Assembly (NCBI GenBank): GCA_965279315.1
Contig: OZ257145.1
Coordinates: 3,224,001 to 3,288,000, forward strand
Direction of reading: 5' to 3'
DNA length: 64,000 nt
Source: JAPWJZ01 sp965279315
GTDB lineage: Bacteria > Pseudomonadota > Alphaproteobacteria > Micavibrionales > UBA2020
Below the pieces are notes generated by a model that saw only the letters and a program-made list of their open reading frames with translations, made no database searches and was not told the origin of the DNA. The number at the start of each line of letters is the position of its first letter. Within the stretch, counting starts at the first letter, position 1. Positions 7,310 to 16,031 of this stretch are shown here, in pieces. Both the position numbers and the translations under genes were made by a program.

Positions 7310-9568
7310 TCAATAGTCTTTCTGCCAGAAAATAGAGCCGCCGGAGCCTTCACCCGGGCCGATTTTGCTTTCGGCCTTCAAGTTCGGCGTAATTTCGATC
7401 CTGACCTTGGCGGCGCCGCTATTTCCATTTTGTCCCGACGCGCCTTCGATATACACCTTGTCTGAAATGTATTTCCCGGCGCCGATGCCGGTCGTTCCGT
7501 CCTTGTCGGTATTTATTTGCAGGTCGTCGAGCCCCGTGGCCTTGCGCAATAGCGACAACGGCTCCAATCCGCCGCCGCCCGCCCCCGTAAACTGGCGCAG
7601 CGCGTTCGCGAGCTGGATCGCCTGGAAGGGACTGATACGGGACAGCTCCTTGCCGAATAACAATCGTGAAAGCACTTCGTCGGCGGGCAGCTTCGGCACC
7701 GAGGACAATTCCACGGCAGGCTTGTCCACGCCGCCTGTCAGGGCTATTTGAGCGACGATATCGCCCGCATCCGCCTGCGCCAGCACATCCAGATAAGGCG
7801 AAGGGGGAATGGGGCCCATAAAACTCAGCCGCGCGCGCGAGAGGGTCAACCGCTTGCCGAAAGCCTCGTAACGGCCGCGCAGGCTTTCAAAAATTCCGTT
7901 GAAAAGGGGTACGGCGAGCGTGCCCGTCACCATGACATCGCCGCCAAACTCGGCGTCCAGCCCGCGTCCGCGCACATATACCCGGCGCTTCGCGATTGCA
8001 TGTACCTCAAGGGCGACAGATTTCATCATGTCAGGAGACGACGCTGCGCCGCGCTTGCTGCCGGAAACAATATTCAGCTTCGGGATGGACGCATTCAGGC
8101 GATCGGGCACAGTAATGGTGATCTTCGGTGAAGTGACCATGCCCCCGATTTTGTACAAGGCCCGCGACCCGGTGATGGCAAGATCGCCGGAAAAAACACC
8201 TTCGATTTCCTGTATAGTGCGGAAAGACTCAAGGCGGTCCGCTTTTATTGCGAGGTTGACAGGCAGTGTTGCGAGTCCGAGGCCTGCCGTTCCGCTGACA
8301 TCAAGCCTGCGCTTCCCGCCGGATTTCAGTTGCAACGCGACGCTATAGTTGCCGGGTTCCCTGACCCTGCTTATCCTGCCTGAAAGTTCGTCAAAGGCGA
8401 TATTTCCCATGCGTAACTTGCGCAAGGAAAGCTGCGCGGACTTAAAGCCGTCTTCAAGGGCGATTTCGGCCCGCCCGCCTGCGGAAATGCCTGCTGCGGC
8501 GATTTTAATGTCAGAGAGCTTTACAGTGGCACCCGCAAAGGCAATCGTCACATCGGCAGAAGCGGGCTTTTTTTGATACGCGGTTCGGGCTTCGATCCTG
8601 CCGCGGCCTTGTCCGTCAAGGCGGGCGTTGAAGCGCACGTTGTCCAGGTCTTCCGCCGTCGCGCCCTGCGGCTGGAAACTGCCGCTGATTTTCAAGTCTG
8701 GCCGGCGCAGCGTTCCCGTGAGGGATATGGACGCCTTGGCCACGCCATCGACTCCCGGCACATCTGCGCTGTGCGCGCGCAACTCCAGCTTCAGCGGGGC
8801 ATCCGCACCCGTGCCCAGCGAGCCTTCCCCGCTGACCTGGTATAGCGCCGATGTCGCTTCAAACCCCGTAACGGCAAGCTCCCCCGAAGCCGGCGAATAG
8901 ACGGCGGAAAGCTTGAAGGTTTCCGGCAGTCCCATGATCGCCGTCGCCTCGGGCCTGAGGGTCAGGTCAAAAGAGATGTCGCCGTTCATGGGCCGCGCCT
9001 TCAGGTCGGCGTCGAGTGAAATCTCCATCGCCGCGCCCGCAAGTTCCGGGCCGAACACGAGACGGTCGATATGGACCTTGTCGAGGGAGAGGACGTTGAA
9101 ATATTTTTCTGGCCATGCGAAAACGGGTCGTGGCTTGCTTTGCGTCTGCGCCGCCTCCGGCATCCGATAGACGAAGAGTTCGGAGGCCGAGAATGTGAGC
9201 GACAGGTTATGCGACAGTAGCGCCGGAAGGCCGATGCCCAGGTCGACATCCCGCGCCTCCAGCAGCCTGCCCCTGCTGTCATTTAGCTGGAGCGTGCCAA
9301 GGCGGAAATGTCCGCCAAATCCGGCCCCGATACTGCCAAGGGTTGCATGGTAGCCGCTATTTTCGAGCGCGGCTGCGATTTGCGTCTTCAGCCATTCCTG
9401 CCCGCCTGACGACTTCAGCCAGAAAATCGCGGACCAGAAAATAATCTGGCTTAGGATGACTAAAGTAAGCAGGGCCGAAAAAATGACGCGGAGCGCGCGC
9501 AGGAGCCACGACGGCAGCTTTCTTCCGTAGGTGTGCTCCGCCTTTTTTCCGATTTCCTTTTTCGCCAT
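7310..9568 (-). CDS. tamB: Translocation and assembly module inner-membrane protein TamB
   Basis: A 752-residue protein. One N-terminal membrane helix (about 25-52) is followed by a long beta-rich repeat region and a C-terminal TamB (DUF490) domain, with the typical LRGRYEAFGKRLTLSRARLSF and ADEVLSRLLFGKELSRISPFQA segments and a C-terminal strand ending IFWQKDY. With TamA it forms the periplasm-spanning complex that supports outer-membrane protein insertion and lipid transport. It is shorter than enterobacterial TamB (about 1,260), so the beta-taco middle is reduced. Start ATG overlaps the tamA stop by one base (TGATG), so the pair is translationally coupled. Confidence 0.92.
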   Translation of the reverse strand: MAKKEIGKKAEHTYGRKLPSWLLRALRVIFSALLTLVILSQIIFWSAIFWLKSSGGQEWLKTQIAAALENSGYHATLGSIGAGFGGHFRLGTLQLNDSRGRLLEARDVDLGIGLPALLSHNLSLTFSASELFVYRMPEAAQTQSKPRPVFAWPEKYFNVLSLDKVHIDRLVFGPELAGAAMEISLDADLKARPMNGDISFDLTLRPEATAIMGLPETFKLSAVYSPASGELAVTGFEATSALYQVSGEGSLGTGADAPLKLELRAHSADVPGVDGVAKASISLTGTLRRPDLKISGSFQPQGATAEDLDNVRFNARLDGQGRGRIEARTAYQKKPASADVTIAFAGATVKLSDIKIAAAGISAGGRAEIALEDGFKSAQLSLRKLRMGNIAFDELSGRISRVREPGNYSVALQLKSGGKRRLDVSGTAGLGLATLPVNLAIKADRLESFRTIQEIEGVFSGDLAITGSRALYKIGGMVTSPKITITVPDRLNASIPKLNIVSGSKRGAASSPDMMKSVALEVHAIAKRRVYVRGRGLDAEFGGDVMVTGTLAVPLFNGIFESLRGRYEAFGKRLTLSRARLSFMGPIPPSPYLDVLAQADAGDIVAQIALTGGVDKPAVELSSVPKLPADEVLSRLLFGKELSRISPFQAIQLANALRQFTGAGGGGLEPLSLLRKATGLDDLQINTDKDGTTGIGAGKYISDKVYIEGASGQNGNSGAAKVRIEITPNLKAESKIGPGEGSGGSIFWQKDY

Positions 9569-11439
9569 CAGAATGACTGGCCAATGCTGATGTAAATCTG
9601 GTAACTGCTCGCGGCAGTCTCTTTCTTGTTGAGCGGCACGCCCACATCGAAGCGCAAGGGCCCGAAGCCTGTATAATACCGCAAGCCCGCGCCTGCGCCG
9701 ACGGAGAGGTCGCCAAAGTCGGGAAACAGGCCGTTCGTTACATCCCCCGCGTCCACGAAGGCAACTGCGCCCAGCGTGTCGTTGAACTTGAACCGAGCCT
9801 CCGCAGAGGCTTCGACCAGCGAGCGCCCGCCTTCGGGCTGACCGGCTTTCACCGGCCCGACTTCCTGATAGCCGAAGCCGCGCACCGAACCGCCGCCGCC
9901 AGCATAAAAACGCTCGGTCGCCGGAAGTGAACCGGTCGCGGGGCCCAGGATGCTGCCAATCTTCGCCCTGCCAGCCAGCGTGAAATTCCGGCCGAAGGAC
10001 CGGTAGTTACGCGCGGAGAATTCGGTCTTAAGGAAGACGGGATTTTCGCCGATCGCCTCGACGAACGGCTCGATGTCGAGGTTGAGCATCCAGCCCTTTT
10101 TGGCGTCAAGCGCGTTATCGCGGCTATCATAAACAGCCGATTGCGGGAAAGAGAGCAGGAGAAAGTCGTTGGTGTCGAAGGTCGTTTCATCCTCGACGCG
10201 GTTGAACGCCAGCTTGGCGCCAGTGCTGCCCGACAGGCGCTTGCCGAACTTGCGGCTGAGGAAGACGCCGGACTCGATGCCGGTCTTGGTGTAGCCGTCG
10301 GTATCTTCATGCCCTGCAGAAGCGTTTATAGCCAGTGTCTGGTCCTTGCGCAGGAACGCCGGCTTGGTCAGGGTCACGGTCAGCGCTTGCGCGATCTGGG
10401 ACAGCTTGAGTTCGGTGTCGAGGCTTTCCGCCTGCCCGAAAAAGTTGCGGTGCTTCCAGCCCAGCGTCACGCCCGCGCCCTCGTCGGAATAATAACTGAG
10501 CCCCGCGCGGATGGTGCGCGGTGCACGCTCGCTGACACGGACGGTGACGGGCACCACGCCGTTGCGCGGCAGTTTTTCAGGCACGATGATCTCGGCTGTC
10601 GAAAAAAGGCCGCTTTGGAACAGGTCCTGCCGCAGCGCGTCCAGCCTTGACCGCGTAAAGCAGTCGCCTTTCTTCCAGCCGGGCAGTTTATCAAGATATG
10701 CATTCTCTACATTCTTGTTGCCTTCGAACGACGCGCCGCCGAAGGCCGCCTGACGTCCCGCCTTGACGGTGAACAGGATGCGCGCCGTCTTGGCCTTGCG
10801 GTCCAGCGTCACTTCATTGCCGACCTCGATGGTGAAATAGCATTTGCCCGCCGCTATCGCGGACAGCAATTTCTTTTGCGCGGCCAAAACCTGGGCGGCG
10901 TCAAGCATTTGCCCCGGATGGAGGCCTTTGAGCAGCGGCTTAAATTGCCGCGGAGTGACGCTGATGGCGGCGATTTTATACTGGCTGCCGCCGGAGACAT
11001 GATATGTGCCGGTCCAAGGTTTCTCGCCGTCCTCATAATTGACGGCGTTATCATAGTACCCTTTCGAATTCAGGAATTCAGACAGTTCCGCGCGGAGCCG
11101 CGCCGCTTGAGACTCTTCGATATACTGGCGTTCGCTTTTGCTGCCTTTGGCAGGGACAGGCTCTGCCGTCCGCTCGTCAAGAAAATTCTCGATCTCCTGC
11201 CGCAGCGGCTTGTCGGCTTCGACACCCTTCAGTTCGTAATGTGCTTTTTCGTGGAATAAATCAGGAAGGCAGCCCGACAGCAACATAACACCGATCAGGC
11301 AAATCATAAGCCGGAAAACCATATGGCAGCCTGGTTTCAGGGCGCGCGTCAGCAGCCGCCGAAGGCAGGACTTTCCGCTGCCTCCCGACCAGAATTTTCT
11401 TGCTGTATTCGCGCGCGCAGCGGCCATTGTCTTTTCCAT
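9568..11439 (-). CDS. tamA: Outer-membrane assembly factor TamA (Omp85 family)
   Basis: A 623-residue protein: N-terminal signal region, POTRA domains to about residue 300, then a 16-strand-type Omp85 barrel with the loop-6 motif GGGGSVRGFGYQ and a C-terminal strand ending IYISIGQSF. The apparent signal peptide MVFRLMICLIGVMLLSGC ends in a lipobox, which would make TamA a lipoprotein; this is unusual. Start is uncertain: 11439, 11427 (after GGAAAAG) or 11322 (directly at the signal peptide, weak SD). Located inside island B, whereas tam genes are usually vertically inherited. Confidence 0.92.
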   Translation of the reverse strand: MEKTMAAARANTARKFWSGGSGKSCLRRLLTRALKPGCHMVFRLMICLIGVMLLSGCLPDLFHEKAHYELKGVEADKPLRQEIENFLDERTAEPVPAKGSKSERQYIEESQAARLRAELSEFLNSKGYYDNAVNYEDGEKPWTGTYHVSGGSQYKIAAISVTPRQFKPLLKGLHPGQMLDAAQVLAAQKKLLSAIAAGKCYFTIEVGNEVTLDRKAKTARILFTVKAGRQAAFGGASFEGNKNVENAYLDKLPGWKKGDCFTRSRLDALRQDLFQSGLFSTAEIIVPEKLPRNGVVPVTVRVSERAPRTIRAGLSYYSDEGAGVTLGWKHRNFFGQAESLDTELKLSQIAQALTVTLTKPAFLRKDQTLAINASAGHEDTDGYTKTGIESGVFLSRKFGKRLSGSTGAKLAFNRVEDETTFDTNDFLLLSFPQSAVYDSRDNALDAKKGWMLNLDIEPFVEAIGENPVFLKTEFSARNYRSFGRNFTLAGRAKIGSILGPATGSLPATERFYAGGGGSVRGFGYQEVGPVKAGQPEGGRSLVEASAEARFKFNDTLGAVAFVDAGDVTNGLFPDFGDLSVGAGAGLRYYTGFGPLRFDVGVPLNKKETAASSYQIYISIGQSF

Positions 11440-11597
11440 TCACGGGGAGACTACCACGTTCATCCTGAAATCCGCGTCACGTTTGACGCGTTATGGTAAT
11501 AAATTAACCCCTATGTGACATTCACCAGACTATTCTTTTCCCTAGAGGTATTATCAGCGCCATTTATTCATGCAAGTGGCTCTCTACATTTAAGGAA

Positions 11598-11954
11598 ATG
11601 CTCATGCGAGGTGCAAAAAAAATCCCAGCTGCAGAGCCGACGATATGGAACCTGGTAAAGCCGTTTCAGGAATTTACGACGAACGAAAGCTTTGGCGGAA
11701 TACTATTATTTTTTGCCACCCTCGTTGCCCTTGTGTGGGCGAACTCGTCCTGGGCGGCCTCTTATCAGGCTCTTTGGCATGCGCCGCTGACAGTCAGTAT
11801 CGGCAGACTTGTGGCCAGCAAGTAACTGCATCCTTGGGTCACCTTCATCGTCATGCCAATATTTGCCCTGGCGAATGCAGGCATCTGCGATTGGTATCTT
11901 GCGGCAAGCACTGAAGGAATTACCGACGCCCACCCCGAACAAAAAACTTCTTGA
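11598..11954 (+). pseudogene. nhaA: nhaA remnant with internal deletion
   Basis: The first 75 codons encode an NhaA N terminus (FQEFTTNESFGGILLFFATLVALVWANS, HAPLTVSIG). A TAA at 11823 interrupts. Directly after it, in the same frame, comes LHPWVTFIVMPIFALANAG, a segment from the later half of NhaA, and a stop at 11952. The central part carrying the antiporter aspartates is missing, so no functional Na+/H+ antiporter can be made. It sits at the right end of island B, 64 nt before the third tRNA copy, as expected for decay near an element end. Confidence 0.9.
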
Positions 11955-12017
11955 TTACTTACACGCTTTGAGAGATCTGATATATTAACCAATAAATTCA
12001 AAAGGATAAACTCTTAT

Positions 12018-12081
12018 GCTAGTCTCGAAAACTAGAATAGGTGCAAACTTATCGCGAGTTCGAATCTCGCCCTGTCCGCCA
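12018..12081 (+). repeat. Divergent tRNA-Ser 3' copy (distal att site)
   Basis: The anticodon arm is identical to the tRNA-Ser gene. The variable arm differs at several bases, and the T arm reads GCGAG-TTCGAAT-CTCGC instead of GAGGG-TTCGAAT-CCCTC. The T-arm differences are compensatory, so this half came from another working tRNA-Ser allele: either the host's original 3' end or that of a donor species. Confidence 0.9.
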
Positions 12082-12179
12082 CCCTACGCCAAGGCTTCGG
12101 GTGGCATAGCCACCGAAGGTGGTAAACACTTCCGAAGTATTTATAGTTGTAGGTGACCTCCCGAAGCCTTGGCGCAGGG
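12082..12179. repeat. Palindromic element with nested hairpin
   Basis: 20-nt arms CCCTACGCCAAGGCTTCGGG (12082-12101) and CCCGAAGCCTTGGCGCAGGG (12160-12179) pair at 19 of 20 positions around a 58-nt loop. A second hairpin GGTGGC-ATA-GCCACC (12100-12114) overlaps the left arm. Starts immediately after the third tRNA-Ser copy. No T-run. Confidence 0.85.
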
Positions 12180-12267
12180 CGGTTGGTGACGCAAGAATTT
12201 CAGTTTACGCCGACACCTTTGATGAATTGATGTCACTCAAGGCCTGAAAAGAACAAGGAGCGCAGCT

Positions 12268-12939
12268 ATGACCATCGCAGATTCGGCAACACCGCCGCAG
12301 AAAAAAGGCCTGGGCACAGGTGCCGTCATCCTGATTGCAGCGGCGGTTTCCGTTGTAACGGTGTGGCTGTGCTTTACCCTCTTCTTTCCGACTTCCATCA
12401 CGCCTGTGAAACTGGACGCGCAGGAACAGGTGGCGCTACAAAAGAAAGTAAGGACGCTTAATCTGGACCTCGAAACCGTGCCGGCTGCTGCCCGGGACGG
12501 CAAGGACGACCGCGTGCTGGAACCCGAGCCCTATAGCGAGGAAAATGCGCAGCGGGACATTACCTTCACCGAGCGCGAAGTAAACGCGTTGCTGGCCACG
12601 AATACGGACCTTGCCGGCAAAGTGGCGATCGACCTGTCGGCTGGGCTGGTGAGCGCGAAAGCGCTGATCCCGCTCGATCCGGACATGCCGGTCTTCGGCG
12701 GCAAGACGTTGAAGATTTCGGCGGGCATGGCCTTGGGTTTTAAAAACGGGCGGCCGCAAGTGATTTTACGGGGCATCAGCGTCTGGGGCGTGCCCATCCC
12801 CAACGACTGGCTGGGTCGCCTGAAAAACGTCGATCTTGTCGAACAATACGGCGATGCAGGCTTCTGGAAGTCCTTCGCCGCCGGCGTTGACAATATCGCC
12901 GTGGGTGACGGCACCCTGACCATCAAACTGCGCGAATAG
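12268..12939 (+). CDS. Hypothetical single-pass membrane protein (223 aa)
   Basis: A short cytoplasmic N terminus, one membrane helix (about 17-42), then about 180 residues predicted outside. The exported part includes ITFTEREVNALLATNTDLAGKV and alternating strands to VPIPNDWLGRLKNVDLVE, suggesting a beta-rich lipid- or ligand-binding fold. I do not assign a family. AAGGAG lies about 8 nt before the ATG at 12268. Stands alone between the palindromic element and coaD, which converges. Confidence 0.75.
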   Translation: MTIADSATPPQKKGLGTGAVILIAAAVSVVTVWLCFTLFFPTSITPVKLDAQEQVALQKKVRTLNLDLETVPAAARDGKDDRVLEPEPYSEENAQRDITFTEREVNALLATNTDLAGKVAIDLSAGLVSAKALIPLDPDMPVFGGKTLKISAGMALGFKNGRPQVILRGISVWGVPIPNDWLGRLKNVDLVEQYGDAGFWKSFAAGVDNIAVGDGTLTIKLRE

Positions 12940-13048
12940 GCGCGACCGGGCAAATTCTATCAGCCGCGACGGCCTTTGATGATCTGCCCGAGAAGTTTCA
13001 AAATATAATATCCGTCTGCGCAAAAAATGCAAAACGGGGGTTTTACAA

Positions 13049-13585
13049 TCAGTCGGGGCGCAGGCGCTGTTTCAGTTTTTCGGCCACATGCGGCGTGACG
13101 TGGGACGACAAACTTTTGCCGCCCAGCTTGGCGAGTTCGCGGGCGACGCTTGATGACACGAAGTTGAGGTTTGCGTCGGACGCGACGAAGAACAGCGGCT
13201 GGAATTCGGGATATTCTTTTCGGCCCGCCATCGCGATCGGGTATTCGTTGTCAAAATCGGTGCCGGGGCGCAAGCCGCGGATATAGAACGGCGCGTTGTG
13301 CGCCTCCATGAACGCCGCTGTCAGGCCTGAATGTTTTTCGACAGTGATGTCGCAGGTGATGCCTTCTTTGGCAAGGGCGGGCTTGATGTTCGTTTCGATT
13401 TCGTGGCGCAGCATCTCGATGCGCTCGTCATCGGTGAAGACCGGGTTCTTGCCAGCATTGACGGCGACGAGGATAATGAGCCGCGGCATCACGCGTCCAG
13501 CCTGCAGGATGATATCGAGATGCCCCAGCGTGACGGGATCGAAAGTGCCCGCGTATACGCCGCCCTTTGGTTTCGTGACATCCAT
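13049..13585 (-). CDS. coaD: Phosphopantetheine adenylyltransferase
   Basis: 178 residues. The nucleotidyltransferase motif GTFDPVTLGHLDII is near the N terminus. FYIRGLRPGTDFDNEYPIA is the substrate-binding loop. VSSSVARELAKLGG corresponds to the ISSTxIR segment. It catalyses the adenylylation of 4'-phosphopantetheine to dephospho-CoA, the fourth step of coenzyme A synthesis, in the cytosol. The start at 13585 follows AAGGGGCG; an upstream in-frame ATG would add 23 unrelated residues. Slightly longer than E. coli CoaD (159). Confidence 0.95.
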   Translation of the reverse strand: MDVTKPKGGVYAGTFDPVTLGHLDIILQAGRVMPRLIILVAVNAGKNPVFTDDERIEMLRHEIETNIKPALAKEGITCDITVEKHSGLTAAFMEAHNAPFYIRGLRPGTDFDNEYPIAMAGRKEYPEFQPLFFVASDANLNFVSSSVARELAKLGGKSLSSHVTPHVAEKLKQRLRPD

Positions 13586-13660
13586 GATGCGCCCCTTAAT
13601 TTTCCAGAGATGACCCGACAATAACCCGCCCCGCCAAGCGCTGTCAAATGCCAATCGGGC

Positions 13661-15745
13661 TCAAAAAAAACGCAGCGCAGCGGCAAGATTGGTGTAGTCG
13701 TCTGTCCATGGCATTTGGTTGCCGATTTCCGGCGTGACCCATTTTTTTGCGGCCAATGCTGAAATATCGGCGCTGCGATCCGTGATCACAAGCCAGGTGC
13801 TGTCTGCCCGCAAGCCGATCTTGTGCGTTTCGCCCGGCTTGAGCTGGCGGTCTTCGCGGAATAGCGCTTTCAGCCCTGCTTGCTTTGCATTGCGTGCCAG
13901 TACAGGCGCAAGGTTCACATAGCGGTTGGAGATGTTGAAAAGGATAACGCCGCCCTTGTTCAGGCGCGCGTAATATCCCCTGATGGCCTCGACGGTCAGA
14001 AGGTGCGTGGGTATCGCATCGGCGGTAAAGGCATCCAGGGCGATCAGGTCGAACTTCCCGCCCTTGATATTATTCAGCGCAAGCCTGCCATCGCCGACAA
14101 TAATTTCCGGACGTCCGGCGGGGGAGCATTTGTCAAGATAGGTGAAATACGTGTTCGCCGCCTTGATGATCGCGGGGTCTATATCGATGAAAACCGCGCT
14201 GCCGTTTTTCGGCACATAACAGTTCATGCTGCCGACGCCAAGGCCGATGACGGCGGAATGCCGGGGCTTGTATGCCGCAAAGACGTCGCCTACGGGACCT
14301 TCTTTGGTGTAATACGAGCCGGGCAGTTTTTCCTGCGCGGGCGTCATGATCTGGACGCCATGCACCGTGCTGCCATGCGACAGCGCACGTATCCTGCCCT
14401 GCTGCTGTGTGCCGCCGATGCTGCCATCCGGGTTCATTTCCATCACTGTCAGCGTGCCGAAAAAGCTTCTGTCCTGCGCCAGCACGCCGTCCGTCGCAAA
14501 CATCCTGGCGATAACCATCGCCAGCAGCAGCACGACAAAACCATTCCGTATCGCCCTGCCCCGCCGCAATTGCGCATCGCCGAAAATCGGGTTCATGAGC
14601 AGGCTGAGGATCAGGATGGCGGGATATTCCACCGGCGCATTCAGCACAAAGGGCGCGAAGAAAGCGTTCAGCACGCCCCCGCACGCGCCGCCGATCGACA
14701 GCATCAGGTAAAACGATGTCAGGTTTTTTCCGGCCGGGCGCATTTCAGCAAGGCGCATGTGGCACATCAGCGCCGTCAGGCCGAAGACGCCCATATGCAT
14801 CACCAGCGCGAACCACGAGCTGTTCAGTTCCCACCTGAAGGACAGCATCGCCGCAATCACCAGCGCAACGAGCGCAGGCTGTAGGATACCCAGCTGCCGA
14901 AGGCTGACAAACGCGTTGCTGCCGAAGGCGATGATGAATGTCAGAAGATAAAGCCCCAGCGGCATGACCCACATCATCGGCGCGGGAAAAATATTCGAGG
15001 TGATATGCATCGTCACGCCCAGCAGCAGGCTGGAGGGGAAGAACGACAGCGACACCCAGTACAGTTTTTGTTTCAGCGTCGGCGCGGCTTCCTGCACGCT
15101 TGCGGCGGAGGTTTTGCGCGTTTTCGTCTTGCCCCGCAACGCAAGCCAGACACTGGCCGCCACGCACAGCACCAGCAGCGCATAACCGCCCAGCCACAGA
15201 TGGCCCTGCAATTTCAGCCCCGTCAGCGGGTCGATCAGGAACGGATAGGCAAACAGCCCCGCAAAACTGCCGAGGTTGCTGATGGCATAAAGAAAATACG
15301 GGTCTTTCGCACGCGGATGCCGGGTCTGGGTGAACAGCCGCTGCAAGGTCGATGACGCAGCCGACAGCGCGACAAAGGGAATGGCGATGGCCCTGAACAG
15401 CATCGCGAAGACATCGAACGGCCCCGGCACACCGCTATCTTGCGGATGGATGCCCGCCGGCAGGAAAGCAAAGCCGAGGCAGAGCGCCAGCAGAAACAGC
15501 GCGCCATGCGCCGATGGCTTGACGGTCGAAAAAAAATGCGCAAGGAAATAGCCCGCCAGCAGCATGATCTGGAAGAACGCCATCGCGACGATCCACCCCG
15601 CCGGCGACCCGCCGACGATGGGCAGCAGCATTTTGCCGATCATCGGCTGGATGCTGAACATCAGCGCGGCGGACAGGAACAGCGTTGCGCCAAACACGCA
15701 AGCCAGCAGTGTCGCGTCTTTATGTCCTGCCATATGTCCTGCCAT
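13661..15745 (-). CDS. Fused membrane transporter-like / spermidine synthase-like protein
   Basis: 694 residues. The N-terminal two thirds hold about ten membrane helices, opening LLACVFGATLFLSAALMFSIQPMIGKMLLP, typical of the MFS/spermidine-synthase fusion family. The C-terminal part (from about residue 470) is a Rossmann methyltransferase-like fold: VIGLGVGSMNCY, VFIDIDP and LIALDAFTADAIPTHLL, with the synthase-type aspartates retained. Aminopropyl transfer is the family expectation but is not proven for the fused forms. The start at 15745 follows ACAAGGAAC. Located upstream of coaD on the same strand, 75 nt from its start. Confidence 0.85.
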   Translation of the reverse strand: MAGHMAGHKDATLLACVFGATLFLSAALMFSIQPMIGKMLLPIVGGSPAGWIVAMAFFQIMLLAGYFLAHFFSTVKPSAHGALFLLALCLGFAFLPAGIHPQDSGVPGPFDVFAMLFRAIAIPFVALSAASSTLQRLFTQTRHPRAKDPYFLYAISNLGSFAGLFAYPFLIDPLTGLKLQGHLWLGGYALLVLCVAASVWLALRGKTKTRKTSAASVQEAAPTLKQKLYWVSLSFFPSSLLLGVTMHITSNIFPAPMMWVMPLGLYLLTFIIAFGSNAFVSLRQLGILQPALVALVIAAMLSFRWELNSSWFALVMHMGVFGLTALMCHMRLAEMRPAGKNLTSFYLMLSIGGACGGVLNAFFAPFVLNAPVEYPAILILSLLMNPIFGDAQLRRGRAIRNGFVVLLLAMVIARMFATDGVLAQDRSFFGTLTVMEMNPDGSIGGTQQQGRIRALSHGSTVHGVQIMTPAQEKLPGSYYTKEGPVGDVFAAYKPRHSAVIGLGVGSMNCYVPKNGSAVFIDIDPAIIKAANTYFTYLDKCSPAGRPEIIVGDGRLALNNIKGGKFDLIALDAFTADAIPTHLLTVEAIRGYYARLNKGGVILFNISNRYVNLAPVLARNAKQAGLKALFREDRQLKPGETHKIGLRADSTWLVITDRSADISALAAKKWVTPEIGNQMPWTDDYTNLAAALRFF

Positions 15746-16031
15746 TGCCGGGGTTCCTTGTCCCTTGGTTGTTACAGACCTTATTTGGAATGAAAAACGC
15801 CTGCGGCGCAAGGGCGAGGATGTTCAATATAATGGGGCATCATCACAAAAAACGCTTGTCACGGCCTACCTGTGTGCGGGCCCGCAGATTTTCACCGTTG
15901 TTAACGTAAGGTTATTTGCCGGAAATCGTAACCTGCTATCTAATGCGGCACGCGCATGTTACAATGGTGATCTACCCTTCCAGCGAAAACTTCACCCGCG
16001 TCCTTGCATCTTTGCAGAACGGCCGTTACCC

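Larger units (their letters stand above)
6142..12017. mobile_element. Island B: integrase-less element with tamAB
   Basis: A 5.9-kb segment between the second and third tRNA-Ser 3' copies. Its left end is homologous to that of island A (anticodon-mimic hairpin 6189-6205, CTTACACATTT at 6243). Its right end has CTTACACGCTT (11958) and AAAAGGATAA before the core, similar to AATAGGATAA at the right end of A. Cargo: an unknown 174-aa gene, tamB, tamA and an nhaA remnant. No recombinase gene. Codon use of tamAB is like the chromosome, so these genes may have come from a close relative. Confidence 0.65.
11955..12267. other. Non-coding island B right end and chromosomal junction
   Basis: No gene. 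Holds the inner repeat CTTACACGCTT (11958-11968), the third tRNA-Ser 3' copy (12018-12081) and a 98-nt palindromic element (12082-12179). Confidence 0.8.

Noticed and set aside
13880..14884. Open frame opposite the spermidine-synthase-like fusion
   Set aside because: Composition (His/Arg/Gln-rich) typical of antisense frames in GC-rich DNA; the opposite strand encodes a recognisable protein.
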